Source: Acanthosoma haemorrhoidale (Eukaryota > Arthropoda > Insecta > Hemiptera > Acanthosomatidae). Taken from it: a stretch of DNA of 64,000 nt. Shown here piece by piece: positions 34,250 through 46,992 of this stretch. Each line of letters begins with the position of its first letter. Positions within the stretch are counted from its first letter, which is position 1. A program made the translations under genes and the position numbers. Under the pieces are notes generated by a model that was not told the DNA's origin, did no database searches, and saw nothing but the letters and a program-made list of their open reading frames with translations. Where the stretch lies: positions 87,049,333 through 87,113,332 of the forward strand of contig OV884013.1 in NCBI GenBank assembly GCA_930367205.1, given 5' to 3'.

Positions 34250-34850
34250 TGGTGAGGAGTTGGCTGTTTCGTTCGCTCCGTATTAACTGTTTCTGTTTAT
34301 TCAAACTCTACTTGGGTACATAAACAGTGCTACACACATCCTATGCCACCGGATGAAGACACGGACTAGAAGACAAGACGAAGGGATATAAAAAGGAGAA
34401 GATAACTAATTGCGACCAGCCGACAGGGCCGGTACCAGATACCTGACAGCTCTCTATTTAACAGCTTCCATTAGCCGCGCTGTCAGTCTCACTGACAACT
34501 GTCATAACAGATTTGTTATTACAGCCTCTCTTCTCCCTGCCTTTCTTTCTGTTCTTTTTTGTTCTCTTCTTCCTCCGTTCTTTCCCCCTCGTCCTTTCAT
34601 CGCCAGCCGATCCAAGGTCCCCATACCACCGCCACTTCACAGGTATCGCCGCACCTCTCGACACAGTAGCTGCAGGAATGCTCTAATTTATTCCTTACAC
34701 GCCAGATTAAAGGATTTTCTTCTAGGCGACGCGCTTTAAATAAAAACCCGTGTCATAACTATCAAACGAAGGGTCCCCTTTGTTTCTTACAAAGCGTCAT
34801 TCATTTGTATGAGGGATTCATTGCCGAGCAGGAAGGAAGAAGGGCAATCA
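34250..34850. promoter_or_regulatory. GC-richer block, possible regulatory element
   Basis: A 600-base region of higher GC with a TATAAAAAGG word (34388), paired CTGTCAGTCTC and ACTGACAACTGTCA words (34482-34505) and a long pyrimidine tract (34520-34600). The 109-codon frame at 34410-34739 follows this composition and has no domain, so I treat it as noncoding. Confidence 0.2.
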
Positions 34851-35489
34851 TATGTCGTTTGTTCTTTGGCAGTCACAGTTAGAACGATCCAAACCGACAC
34901 AAACTTTCAAACATCGAACAAATTCAAAAATTCCTTCAGTCAATGCTTCCATCTCTATCACTAACTCATCCCTTCCCAACGACCTCAACGTACTTACATT
35001 TATTCCAGTAACCTACTTATATAGTCAACTCTTCCTTATCCAGATATATCAGTGGAATTCTACGCAACATGATTTTTTTTTTAGTTTTGCCACTTTTCTT
35101 GTGGGTGAGCGATATCTAGTAATAAAAGGCGGGGGTTGTAACTCAGTTTTCATCCTTGTGATTAGTACTAAAAAAACACAAAACTCATCAAAATCTGATA
35201 GCGCATTTAGTTTTAAAAATATAGTTTTTGAAAAAACGCTGTTTTTACAACCTGTTCCCGTTGTATATTTAATGAAACTACATAAAAAATGACGCAATTA
35301 TTAGCTCTAAGTAGCGACTACAATTATGAAATCCTAATTCGTGTTAGGAGGAAACAACGCCTAGTGCTTATCGCACTAGCATCTTAGCCCCATGCAAACT
35401 ACGGTGGCAGCCTTCAGTTAGATATTAAATATAATTGTTTTTCTGGTTGATTTGTTATGGTATTAACCTTAATTAAACGATAGCTCATT
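34851..35489. other. Unassigned stretch with opposed open frames
   Basis: Frames of 146 codons (34852-35292, plus) and 82 codons (35049-35297, minus) overlap. Neither shows a known domain. The minus frame has a non-random look (RMKTELQPPPFITRYRS) and may be an unidentified repeat. Confidence 0.25.
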
Positions 35490-35800
35490 GATGTAATGTC
35501 TTGTTTGTCCACATGTCTCGGTCGGCGAATGACCTTCAATGAAGGAAATATTTTTGCTCTGCGACTCCCCACAATTTACTCGCAAGCCGTCGTGACAGGT
35601 CTAATCCTCAGCACCATCCCCTGGAAGCTGCTTTCCAATCTTGCCCTACTGACGTCTTGTCAAGCCCAGACTGCCCAATCAGCCAGCACGATTGCTGCAA
35701 TGTGTGAACAGAGCCAAGCCTATCATTATAGTAACAATAATTATCTTATACCCGGAGGCTTTGGAATTCCCTATTGCATAGATTGTTAACGCCGAGACTT
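35490..35800. promoter_or_regulatory. GC-richer noncoding block
   Basis: Mixed-composition patch. The 97-codon plus frame (35496-35789) has no recognisable domain or splice context. Confidence 0.15.
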
Positions 35801-37899
35801 GCCGCTCTGTTATTATAGCTATCTGAACTACCAGTTCGAGTGCAGTGAATATTATACAATAATGGTGAATTATTATAGCTCACAATTATATTAATTTTCT
35901 ACTACATGTACTTTATATGTCACAATAAACTCTGCTCTAAAAAATTATGAAATGAAAAAATGATGTAGGACGACGGCAACAGGACCCTCCCCCCAAAAAA
36001 AACATACATAAGGCAGTGCTGTCTTTAATAATATATAATGACAGTTTAAATGACTTTTCGTAATTATAGTCAACTGATAAGCTCGACTACATTAAGATCG
36101 TTAATGTTATACTCTTAATAGCATGATAAGATTTTTTTATGCTGAACTTCATACGGTTCTTAATGCAAAATGTCTTGTTTCTACCTTGAACATAAGACAG
36201 AGAACTGAGCAGACAGATAGACACACGAGGGAAATGACATTAGGGTTTACGGTTTAAAACAACATCAACTAAACATTAAATAACTGCAGAAAAAGGTACG
36301 TTGAACTGGGAAGTAGAACGCATCGGTTTATTTATACATGTCCTATCATTTAATGAAACTAATATAGTCAACTGGAGGTGGATGCGATTGTTTATTATTA
36401 ATATGTGAGGTTCCAGATGTCATAAATTGAAATGAATTTTCCTTAGTTACACGTCAAAAAAGGTACTATGGCCTAAAATCTAAAAACTAAGGCGAGTCAA
36501 TGCGGGATCTGATGGTCAAAGTTAAATCTAATATGCCGAATTTATTAATTTTTTACACCTAAAGACTATCATTCTACTCCAAACTTTCGAAGGAAACTGT
36601 ACTTAATTTTGAAAGAGAGGCAATACTCCCTCATATCCAAGCTAATTGCCATAGTCGCCTACATGGAGAACCACTATGCAAATCAACAACATGTAGTATA
36701 ACAAGATAAGAATATTCGGTTGTAACTGCTCCGTCATTATCTTGGATCAGAAAGTCGGATAAAATTTTATTTCCATCATTATCTGTCTTTTGTTAAACAA
36801 ATGTCTGAATGAAAAAATGAATATACCTGAGTGTCCTTTTGAATTATTCATGGGGTTTCTCAAAAAAATAAATAAAAGTCTCGAATGCCACGGCCACCTG
36901 TAATGCCGCTCCCATCTAAATTATTATCATTCAGATTTATAATTGAAATGTTTTCTTTTCTTCGTTGATTGATAGTTCCCTTCAGTATAAAATATCGCTT
37001 GGCATTCACAGCGTTAATTATGAGTAACAGCTCCAGGTATTAATAAATATAACTTACTGACGCTTAGTTCAACTTTACAGCGCAACTCTGAGCATTTTAT
37101 AACAAACATAGTAAGTATCAAAGCAACAAAGATAAATCAACATTTTTAAAAGAATTTTGATAGGCCTGAGGCGAAACATCGACTATTGGTGTAATATAAA
37201 TAATAAAATATATTTTGGTAGAGATTTGAATTTTTTTTTTTTTTAAAACCCAATTTTCACAGAATACCACAATATACAGCTGTCTCTTTTTGAGTGTTAC
37301 TCTTAAGAGTAAGTGTAAATACTTATCATAGGAAATTGTTGCATTCATTAATTAATTAATTTATCCAAGTGAATTAATAAAGGTTATGCTCAGAATATAA
37401 TATAATAATGCACACAATGTATTCCATATTGTTCATATTCTTATCTGAATCAAAATTTTTAAATATGTTATATATATATTATAGATATTTTTAAAACTAA
37501 ATTGTCAAATCTGCGATCATATTTCTTATATTTAAGGGAGCAGATCTTTATTTCAAGAATATCATTTTTTTTTTATGATAATTTTATCCTACATTGATTT
37601 GGTTTGTATTTGCAAATCTGACAAAGAAATACACCGATCATCTTCTGTCAGTCTAATGAAATAATGGAGATACTTTGTTAAAAGGTTAAGTTATCCTTAC
37701 TGTTGTTGCAACGGAAAGTATTAGACGATATCATATATGACTAGGACAGAATATAAAACAGTTTAAGATTGTTAGCTTGTATGTTATCATAGAAGTTTGC
37801 TGACATAAACGTTCTTGTTACATGAGGACACCATTAACTATTGAAAATTACGTTGGTTACGTTGAAATTACATACAGCGTGAATACACTGTCCTAAATC
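35801..37899. other. AT-rich noncoding stretch
   Basis: No gene supported. The word TTATTATAGCT recurs at 35811 and 35871. A short dispersed repeat copy lies at 36036-36075. Confidence 0.35.
36036..36075 (+). repeat. Dispersed short repeat copy
   Basis: TAATGACAGTTTAAATGACT, then TTTCGTAATTATAGTCAA, matching the family noted at 24451-24480. Confidence 0.4.
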
Positions 37900-38560
37900 G
37901 TACTACTATTGGAGGAGAGTTGTTTCCGACTCAGTTTTCGTTACAGTCGAATTTCCGTCAACGAACTGATTGCCTTCAGAATTTTCACATCACAAGGTCG
38001 TGTTCCTGAGATGTAAGAAGGATTTCAGCAGTGACATTTTCAAAGGATTTTTGAAGGACTGACACTTTTTTTTGTCTGTGTTTGCGTGAAGATTTGTTGT
38101 AACCGGCCAATAAAAAGAAATTTTCCGCCAAAGGCCGATTTGTGCTCTTGTGGGGGTCAATAGTCTTCACTACACGGTCCATATACCTGGCTGGATCTGT
38201 ACGGTAGACTAGGTTTACCAATCCATATTTCCGACCCCATAGCCATTGTATCTACAGAGCCTACACAAAAGTCTTCAACCGAACGTTTAACAAATGGTCG
38301 AAGCCCGCACCTGGTGTCGGTGAGGTGTGTAATAACTTGTCACCGGACGGACAGGCAGGTCGAATCGATTCGACGTCTGCCGGCCGGCATTTGACAATGG
38401 AGCGGCTAACAAAAACTGGATCTTGCGTTCGTCCGCCAGCTCCATCCCGAACCAAGGTCGTTCCAGGTGTTAGTCGTTCATTGTTTATTGCAATTTAAAA
38501 CTAATCATTGAGTCAGCTGAAGTGAATGCTTAGCGAAGTCGATTAATTCCCAGCCACCGC
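37900..38560 (-). other. Unrecognised GC-richer region with minus-strand open frames
   Basis: Minus-strand frames at 38455-38261 (64 codons) and 38221-37985 (78 codons) lie 39 bases apart in a region of coding-like composition. The second reads YRTDPARYMDRVVKTIDPHK, then AENFFLLAGYNKSSRKHRQK, with a basic patch. I do not recognise a family. It could be a decayed transposon gene, an exon of an unknown gene or noncoding DNA. No splice sites or promoter were convincing. Confidence 0.25.
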
Positions 38561-40189
38561 TCCCTGATCCTGTTTGCCCAAAAACTTTGTATTTATATTT
38601 ATTAACCATTTTTCATATTATGAATTATCGATCAAAATAAATAAATTAGAGTTTATGCAGTTTTTGTTAATCCTCATGTGTTGAATTAGTTCTAATTAAT
38701 ATATAACTTCGGTTATATGAGAGCTTATCAGAAACTTACAGGTGCATAATAACCTACAAATGGAGTTAAACGAAAATTTGTCGATTTATAAATTAGGCCT
38801 TTCGTAAGCGGTCACATCTTTATAGGAGCGACTGATCCTAATGATAAACAACGGAACGACGTCCAGACTCCGTGCAACTGATTACAGGCCACCAGCGTCA
38901 GACTTGGATAAATAAAACCAAATTTAAAATTATCAATCTAATGTATTATAGACTAACAGACAAATACATTTTGTTGAAAGGCATTTGTGATTTGTATAGA
39001 CCTAACTATCTGAATCACCTGGCGTTGGAGTGCGTTATCAGTAGTTAACTTGACTTTTTCAGGGGTTTTGCCTGATGTTTTGTTATTGACACTCTTCAAC
39101 AGGTAAGACCACGTTGTTTATTTGTATATATTTCTAAAAATGATAAAAGTCCGTGTATTTCTATTGATTACGCTACCTTTTCTAATGATAAACAAAAGTT
39201 TTGAAGAAATGACTTCCAACTTCTGATTAAACCAACACAATAAATTGAAAGCGTACTTGCGCCAGATCCCATCCCACTAATGAAATTGAGTGAACTGCAC
39301 TCATAAGTCAACTATAATAATAATTTAACAAAAGTAACAATTCACATACGTATGCTACAGGACTGTATACGTACAGGATACTTATGCTAGATCACAAACC
39401 ATGCATTTAGAACATCATCAAACTGTGTGACATTCAATATATACACTATGTATATATCCCGATAGACTAGTAATATAAGAAATAATGTTTTTTTGGGGGG
39501 TTTTTTTCTTAGCTCTCAAACTTATAAAAATAGGATGTGGGAAAAATAAAGAAAAATTGTTTTGGGCTAATGAGTGCCTTTCACTAAGGGGAGTCCCCCA
39601 TTTGAAGGATGTATGAGAAGGATATAGGGTGTATAATGCCTAAAGGAGGCGGGTGGAATCAAGAAGGTAATAATAATGGTATCTAAAACTGGGTTCTAAC
39701 GGTAACAAACCTTGAACTAATAACGGGTAATAGATAAGATCAGCATTAAAACTAAATATTAGTTTAAAACAAAACGCTACCGACCCATTAGATACACAAA
39801 CTAGTAAATTACAGTGGATCCACTTTTACAAACTATACACAATATATATTTAACTTAAAATACTACACATAATCTCATATATGTAATATTTACAGCTGAA
39901 CTCCACATTTGACAGTGCATCCTTGCTTCCCCAAAAGGCTGTTTCTGAACAAAGTTTTTTTTTCTAGTCTCTCATCTGGCCGCTGAATGGAGGGGGATAG
40001 CCACAATGTCAGCATCCTTGGTACATTATTTTATAAACAGTAGGTGGGTTTGTGTGAGCAGAAAAATGTAATCCATTTTTAAAACCGAATTCAAACGAAT
40101 ATTTAGCTCTTTGCGTTGAGGATTTGGAACTAACGAAAGATGAAAGAATGCAAAGAAGGAAGTTTCTCGCATTAATAAAAACGAATTAA
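38561..40189. other. AT-rich noncoding stretch
   Basis: No feature supported. Confidence 0.4.
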
Positions 40190-40760
40190 CGTTTTATGTA
40201 CATTTTAATGCCTTGGATTCTATTTGTGCTATTAGAATTTTATACCAAATTTTGCCCAGATCCGTCAAACGGCCATTTCATGTATAGCGAAGACGCATAC
40301 AAACCAGAAAGACGTTTACTACATGGACATCAAAGTTTCCAGCCGACCGAAGCCTGGCATGGGCCGAATGTAGGAGTAGGAGGCAGGGGCACTTGGCTGC
40401 CACAGAGGCGTTTCTCAGTAACCGTGTCCAATGCTAATAACAGACGAGGCTACCGATCCTTTGATCTACAAGTCATCCTCCCGGCCATGAATGAACGAAA
40501 AAAAAACTACAGTTGACAAATGAACCCTGTTCGGACAGACGTATATCTTACATAGCAGCTGAGGTAACAAAAGCCTTCGACTACAGAGGCCATAAGAGGC
40601 CGTGACTCTGACAACCAGCCAGTGGAAAATCCTTTTCCACTATCCCCTCCAGCACCGTGTGACAGCTCCCCTGTTTGTAAGGCCCTTCACATCCACAGAG
40701 GGGATTTCCAAACTCTGTCCTTCCGCTGACGCTGTGTTATTTGTAATAGGCTCTTTATTA
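40190..40760. promoter_or_regulatory. GC-richer block, possible regulatory element
   Basis: It contains GATCCTTTGATCT (TCF-type core, near 40457) and two TTATTTGTAAT/TTTATTAC words (40738-40760). The 106-codon frame (40196-40516) has no domain and runs through this composition change, so coding is doubtful. Function is inferred only. Confidence 0.2.
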
Positions 40761-42949
40761 CCTGGAACATTTTTTTAATATTTTTTTGTTGGGGGAAAAA
40801 ATATAATACGACTCAAAATTATTGCAATGAGTATAATTCCCACCTCAAGAAAATTATATTACTTTATTACTGAACTGATTTCTAATATATGGTAAATTTA
40901 TATTCCAAATGTTTCATTCAATTGAATCTACCATGCAAAATATCACTTGATTTAAAAGGATGTTAATGAAAGTTTTAATGACTTTTTGCAATTAAATTTT
41001 CAAAAAAACAAAATACAATTCCATATCGTTAACTAGGACATCGAGATTTTGAACTTATATCCTACTCAAAATAAAATAAAAATATACTATTTTTTATATT
41101 ATTTAATTAATTAATTTATACTATTTAACCAAGTTTCATGAAGACAACTATATATTTCCATCTGAAATGCAAATCCTAACCAGCTTTTTGAAGCACAATA
41201 TTTATTTTTGAGAAGGGAAATATTTGAAATACTTGAGTGCTTTACTTAGCGTTATATTTTAACGGCAGCGTAGTAGAAATAAAATAAAAATGGATGTCAC
41301 AGCTAGTCATTATTAGACAGGCAAGCAAACAAAGTTAAACACAACCTTTGTGGTCAGTGGTTAAGCCCTTGGTAGAGCTATCTAGTATTGTGCGCATTTG
41401 TAAATGGTTAGCTAGTCAACCCAATCGGCTGCTGTTTTAAGAATTGTCAAGGGAAAAATGACTAATTAAGAGTATTTATTTGATTCCGACCATAATGTGT
41501 AAGGTAATGTTTATTTTTGTGGTGTCTCCAATTTGAAAGTATGTGTTTTTAAGAAATTAGCGGGTGAGCAGTGTCCAGTAGATACTAGATTGGTGAGGTA
41601 CCGATCGATAAATACAACGCGCTTTAGAATAAATATAAAAAGCTATGTTCAATACAATGACGACTGTACAATAATATAATGAATAAACAATTAAACCTTT
41701 CTAAAAAACAGAAAATATTAATCCCAGTGAATGCCTGGAGCGTAACATCGCCTGGGGAACAAGATAGTCCACCAACCAGCCACACACCGACGTCTTTTTA
41801 AAGCAACCCCCTATCCCGTTAGTTAAAGAACAGCTCAAATAAATACCAATGTTATGAGTCCAACAATCATAACAAGAACTTGATTGACATGGTTACTGCC
41901 CTTAGTGGTATTATAGTAGGCTTTAAGGGTAATTAGTATTTCACGAATATCCTTTGTAACACTTTGTTATATGTTTAAACTCCGACATGGGGAAGGTAGT
42001 ATATAATTGTTAAATAACTTTAAGGAACTGAGGCAAGAAGTCTTTCGATGTAGGCAGACCGATGTACTTCATCTGTTGGGGTATGGGGGGTTCTAAGTGC
42101 AAGATATGGCTGAAAAGGCATGCTCGGTCACAAAGGGCCAAAAATAAAATAAAAGGCCTTCTGTGAGTCAGAAATACTGCTGAAGGAGTCTGCAGCAACG
42201 AGTCTTGCGGCAGTTTGAGACGATCGTTTTATCTTTAACCTCTTGGCTTTGAGGTTTTTTCACCATCAGATTGAAGACATCGATGTACACTAGTAAAATT
42301 TAAGCTTTATTTGTAGCTAGTAAAATATATGTAACATGTTCATCATTAATAGTAAAAATGAGTCAGTCCTCGATATAACATTTTAACCTTTTGTTGTTTC
42401 TGGCAAATAAAGCATTTTGTGTAGTAAATTCTATTTTACTATTGAATGTCTTCCATTTGATCACCACGTTAATTTATAAGGTATATTACTTATAAGGTAT
42501 ATATATTATTTAAGGTAAATTACTTTGGGTTTAGAATCAATTGGGACCGACTGTAAGTGAATTAAATCTATGAATAACGTATAATTTTGTACAGCTATAC
42601 GCTAATGCAATACGCTCAAGATTGGAGGAATCAAATGTGTCAGTAGTTGAATAGTTAGATGGCATCCCTAGAAATTAAATATTCTAATTACTCAACTAGA
42701 GTGTCACAGGGTGGTGTGAGGTAGGTGAATAGATGAACGGGTATATGTATCCTTAGATATGATAGATCCTTTATTAATTGCCTTTGAGTTTTTATGTATT
42801 CAGATACCGTTGGGTATCGGATAGATGGAGTATCCATAAATAAATGAATAAATAAATAAAATACTTTATTATTTCCCCATTCGCCAAACGTAGCAACTTA
42901 AACGGATAGACATACTATACTTAGGACACAGAGTTGTGTCATTAGTAGC
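40761..42949. other. AT-rich noncoding stretch
   Basis: No gene supported. A dispersed short repeat copy lies at 40963-40995. The imperfect tandem words TTATAAGGTATAT and TATTTAAGGTAAAT lie at 42474-42522. A weak A-box-like GTGGTCAGTGGTTAAG near 41352 has no B box. Confidence 0.35.
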
Positions 42950-43190
42950 AGTGAATCATGCCACTGGCATGACTGCAGTAGTGAACATTAACACTGACTT
43001 TGGCAACCCCAGGGACCAGTGACAACTCCAAAATAAGGCTCCCTTCCTTCGACGATCCATCCTCACCTGCCACGTCGTATGACGGATGGCGGCCCTGTCA
43101 ATCTTGTCGAAGCCGAGGGTTCGTTAGCGAGTCGTTCGGTGACACTTGCCACGTTTGTCACGGTTCTCTTCATATCTTGTGATGGATTGT
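42950..43190 (+). other. GC-richer patch with a four-cysteine open frame
   Basis: A plus frame open from 42985 to the stop at 43182 (no ATG) has CQSC and, 12 residues later, CHVC, a spacing compatible with a small zinc-binding knuckle pair. There is no start codon and the polypyrimidine tract upstream is poor, so exon status is unsupported. Chance or regulatory DNA remain likely. Confidence 0.2.
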
Positions 43191-44659
43191 GGCAAGGACA
43201 TCGAAAGTAACTTATAGCATACTGGTTTAGGAAGTCGAAATAATTAGTGACGCATTTGTAAGTAATACTTGAGGTGGAAAGAGCTCCAGTTTATTTTATT
43301 AAACACAGTATCGACAAAATTCTAAATTTTAATACACTTCAGAGTTTGGGTATTAAAAAAATAAAATAATGTCATGTATATACAGATACAATTAAGAAAT
43401 TTTCCGTTACAGTTAGTCCAGACTAACTGAGAATTTCAATCGGAGGCCGTCTTTGTAGATAATTCAGAAATAAGCATGCCTATAAAATCACGACACCATA
43501 ATATTTTTCCGTGAAGACTGCCTAGCAATCTTGTGTAATGTTTAATTGCAATACAACATTTCAAACGTTAAAAAAAATAATAACTGTATCACTGACACGG
43601 TATCCATGTCAGCTGAACCATACCTATTTTACAAAGTTGGATAGGCGCACCCACTCAGTTCCTCGACATGTTTACTTCTCTAACCGTCATCATAAAATAT
43701 ATATATTATTAATGATATTACTATATATACTACTTAAAATCTATGAATCGATGGTATCTATGAATTCTAGTTTGATTCCATCTTTCATGGTATATATATA
43801 TTAAGTAATCATTAATATAGCAAGACTGATCAATTACTGTATCACTATCTCACCTTCAGGTAGTAGTACTTGTTTTAATATCTCATTAAACTTGTTTCAC
43901 AATTTTGTTACTACACCTGTCTCAATTTCCATTTTTCATTTTATAATCGGAGGTATATTCTATGTCTTATAGATGTATTCTACAAACAACTAGTACTCTT
44001 ATTTATATCCAACTTCTATTGTTGTTAAATTATTAATATTCTTTATCATATCTGCCAATGGTTATCCAAGGGTCTCATTATTAACGCTTCTCTTAGTATT
44101 CTGCGTGCTTTGTCAAAAGGCAAAACGCAGCACCCATGTTTTGAGATAATCATAAATTTTTCCATCGGTGCAGGCAAGAAAGCATGGATGATATCTGTTG
44201 ATGAATCAACAGGGAACCAAGACGTGCTTGTACAGTGGCTGCAGGTGAGATAGAAAAATTATCAATAAAGAGGATTAAAAAAAATATAGAAAAAAGAAGA
44301 TTAGAAGTATTTGTTGGAGAGATTAGCAGGAAAAATGGAGTTTAAATGGGTAAAGAAATCTACATCCTTTTTAAGAAACGTCTAATTTGAGGTGAATTAA
44401 ATATTCTGTTCAATTTTTACAGATATTGGATTATATGTGTACTTTTTTATTTTTAGAGTATTATACAACCAAGTGTTTGTTACCTTTTCCCCGTGTAGAA
44501 AAGACCAAATTACATGAAGTAGTTGAGACAATCAAGAAGCCAAATCTAAGATTACCTCATATAATGAGATAGTGGATATTATTTAAATATGGTGTGTATG
44601 AGATCAATTATCTTTCACAAGATTTTTTTTTTTTTGCTCAAGTTTTAATATTGTGTAGA
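43191..44659. other. AT-rich noncoding stretch
   Basis: No gene supported. A short ISVDESTGNQDV reading near 44190-44230 recalls the first catalytic block of hAT transposases but is too short and isolated to call. Confidence 0.3.
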
Positions 44660-44960
44660 ACAGTATGGTGAAGTGGTAAGAGCTCCTGGAATAGCAGGAG
44701 TTGATGAAGCGATGAGCCAGCCGCTACAAGACAACTAACTACAGTCAGCTACAACTCCTGTTGGCAGGGCTGCCAGGAGCCACACAAGAGAAGACAGACT
44801 GCGGGCTAAACGCTGACAAAGGAGGCGACGACTGGAGAAGGTTCATTAACTCTCCTTTGTAGGGCCGCCGCCCTGGAGATTTTTCAATCCTCCACAGCAG
44901 CTGTGCACCACAAAGGCGAGTCAGACCCAGTTCTCTTCTCCGGGAACAGGCAATTATTCT
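44660..44960. promoter_or_regulatory. GC-richer block with nested inverted repeats
   Basis: CTCCTG, GAATAG, CAGGAG (44683-44700) forms one foldback. CAGGAGTTG (44695-44703) also pairs with CAACTCCTG (44752-44760), and CTCCTG there pairs with CAGGAG near 44774. An E-box CAGCTG (about 44899) and ACCACAAAGG follow. Possible regulatory element or decayed repeat. Confidence 0.25.
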
Positions 44961-45242
44961 TCACAGATGTAAATGTCTTCTCTTTCGGCTCGCTTATCTT
45001 CCAGCTCACTCTTTGTTCTTGGAACTCTTTATTGGTATGGGGCTGTCAATTCAGTAAGCAATCCATTGTAGCTCTTATTTTTGGCTATCATAATTCAGTA
45101 ACAATTCCTTTCCACAGTACGAAATTACATTTGGCAAATGTAAGTTTCACATTTTTACACACCTTAAGATTCTTTCTGCTTTCTTTGACCATTTTTAATA
45201 GTATTGAAAGAATAAAGAGTATGGAATTCCATCTGTTTTGAC
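44961..45242. other. Noncoding stretch
   Basis: Short open frames on both strands without domains. Confidence 0.3.
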
Positions 45243-45340
45243 CAGGGGTAGTCAACCTTTTACCCCAAACTTTTGTACCATTGGTGGTCCTAAAATACAC
45301 CCTATTTCAGTAATTTAATTGAATGCACTGAAAAGTATTC
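45243..45340 (+). mobile_element. hAT-type terminal inverted repeat, left end of a decayed element
   Basis: CAGGGGTAGTCAACCTTTT at 45243-45261 followed by ACCCC and ACTTTTGTA matches the left terminus typical of some hAT families (CAGGGGT.GTCAACC). The opposite end was not found within the next 2 kb, and a family B LINE lies at 46438. A decayed hAT copy is inferred. No transposase domain could be supported downstream. Confidence 0.4.
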
Positions 45341-46427
45341 CTAATTTTTTAGTAGAATAATTTTTAAATTTATTTATTAACCCCACATCCACAGCTAATT
45401 CAGGGTGGAAGCTGCTTTAATTTAATAAAAAAATAAATGAAATAGAAAAGTATGATGTCTATTTAAATTACCTTTAATTAATTACTAATGATAAAGAGGT
45501 TGAAGTTGCAAATGTAAATATTTGATTTGATTGACATTTATTTGGATATAACACAGACATTTTTTTTAATTTAGTCACTTCTACTGAAATTATATTTACT
45601 CTTTTAATCATGTCTAAGATCTAATCGTTATTCTTGGCATGTTGTACCAGCATCCTCGATACTTACAGTTAAAATAATTTCTCATCCGGTCATACACCTT
45701 AAACAGTTTTATCATTTCCTATCTAGCATTATTAAAGTGGCTACTATATTTTATAGATGATTACTCCGGAAAATAATGAAATTCCCTGTTCAATGGATTA
45801 TAAAAAGACCAAATTTGTCGATGAGTGGTGACACAATATTTCTGCAATTGATAAGAGTTTTATTTAAGATCAAACTGCTTTAATTAAATTTCTTGAAAAT
45901 ACCTAACATTAAATTGAAAAATTGTGACCATTCATTGTTTTTAATTGTTGACACAGATTGGTATCATTTTTTTTCCCCCAAAAAATTGTGACACTCATAC
46001 AATGATATCAAACGAGACAAACACTTTGACTGATCTTTTGAGTGTAAAATTAATCTTATAAAATCCACATTATTGGCAACAAAAACTTTCCATTATGTTT
46101 TATATTAAATTTCATCTTATTTACAGCTGTAATTATTATACTCAATGATGAATGGATACTTGTTGTTTTCTTGCATGATGGTGTCTCTACAAGACATAAT
46201 GAATACATAAAGCATGTATTATTTCTTCGTTTAAATAAGAAACCAAATCAAGACAGCGACTTACTGTAGATGGTGATCCACCGGCAGTGTATGCAGCAAT
46301 ATTGTTGAAAGGTATTTTTCGCAAAGTAAGATTTCAGTGCAATTAAATATTGATATCTTGTATCCCTCATTTCTCCCCATTATGTATCGTTTTCATCAAA
46401 CTTTTTTTTAAGGATGTCATTTTTAGT
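45341..46427. other. AT-rich stretch, possibly interior of a decayed hAT element
   Basis: No recognisable transposase block survives. AT-rich and stop-rich in all frames. Confidence 0.3.
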
Positions 46428-46437
46428 CAACATGTTC
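46428..46437. repeat. Target site duplication, left copy (family B LINE)
   Basis: The word caacatgttc is repeated exactly at 46993-47002. Confidence 0.7.
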
Positions 46438-46992
46438 TTTTTTTTTTTTTTTCATGGCCCCTTTAAATTTCCAGATAATTATATATAATTACAGATCCTA
46501 CAAATTATTTTGTATTTCCTGTAGCATCACTACATTATATACAGGATTTGTTATTTCATAGAAATTATATAATGAATAAACAAGTATAATTATATACATT
46601 ATACGTGACTGGACTAAACTGACTAATAAAGGTGATGGGGCTCACCTTTTTGATCAACCTTAAAACTAACTTACATACTAATTCTTAACCTAATTTTTCC
46701 CCGACAGTCTGTTGCCATCGACGCGGGAGGGGTGGTTGGCTCATAGTGTTAAACACTGGGTTGGTTAGGTGCTGCAACGAGTCAAAAAACTTGATGTGTG
46801 TCCGGTGGATGAAATCATCCACCGACGGCGCACCAAGCGACGGTTGCAGGTCAGCGTTCTTCAACCTCTCGAGAGAGGTACGTTGGACCACTTTTCGCAT
46901 GATCCCATTCTGGAAATGTTGGAGACATTTGGCTGTATTGTCAGTCAAGTGGGTAAATAGTGGGGCACCGTACAGCAGAGCTGGCCGGAGGA
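46438..46992 (-). mobile_element. Family B LINE, 3' fragment
   Basis: A 555-base minus-strand copy bounded by the 10-base repeat caacatgttc (46428-46437 and 46993-47002), with its A tail at the low-coordinate end. The coding part, from 46992 down to 46685, ends the LINE protein: LRPALLYGAPLFTH, then NGIMRKVVQRTSLERLK, APSVDDFIHRTHIKFFDSLQ and PPLPRRWQQ. It is longer at the 5' side than the 32.3 kb copy by about 65 bases and is otherwise closely similar. Confidence 0.85.

Noticed and set aside
34410..34739. 109-codon open frame on the plus strand
   Set aside because: It follows a pyrimidine-rich, GC-richer block, has no domain and no splice or promoter context, and overlaps an opposite frame of similar quality.
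34852..35292. 146-codon open frame
   Set aside because: AT-driven, with an opposing 82-codon frame over the same bases. No domain, so kept only as unassigned sequence.
40196..40516. 106-codon open frame
   Set aside because: It crosses an abrupt composition change and shows no recognisable motif. It is treated as noncoding block sequence.
41350..41400. tRNA-like A box GTGGTCAGTGGTTAAG
   Set aside because: No B box or acceptor stem follows within tRNA distance.
44170..44255. hAT-like reading ISVDESTGNQDV
   Set aside because: Single short motif with no other transposase block in frame or nearby.
44664..44735. Possible tRNA gene (GGTGAAGTGGTAAGAG with an anticodon-like hairpin)
   Set aside because: No T arm or B box, and the hairpin loop has the wrong size.
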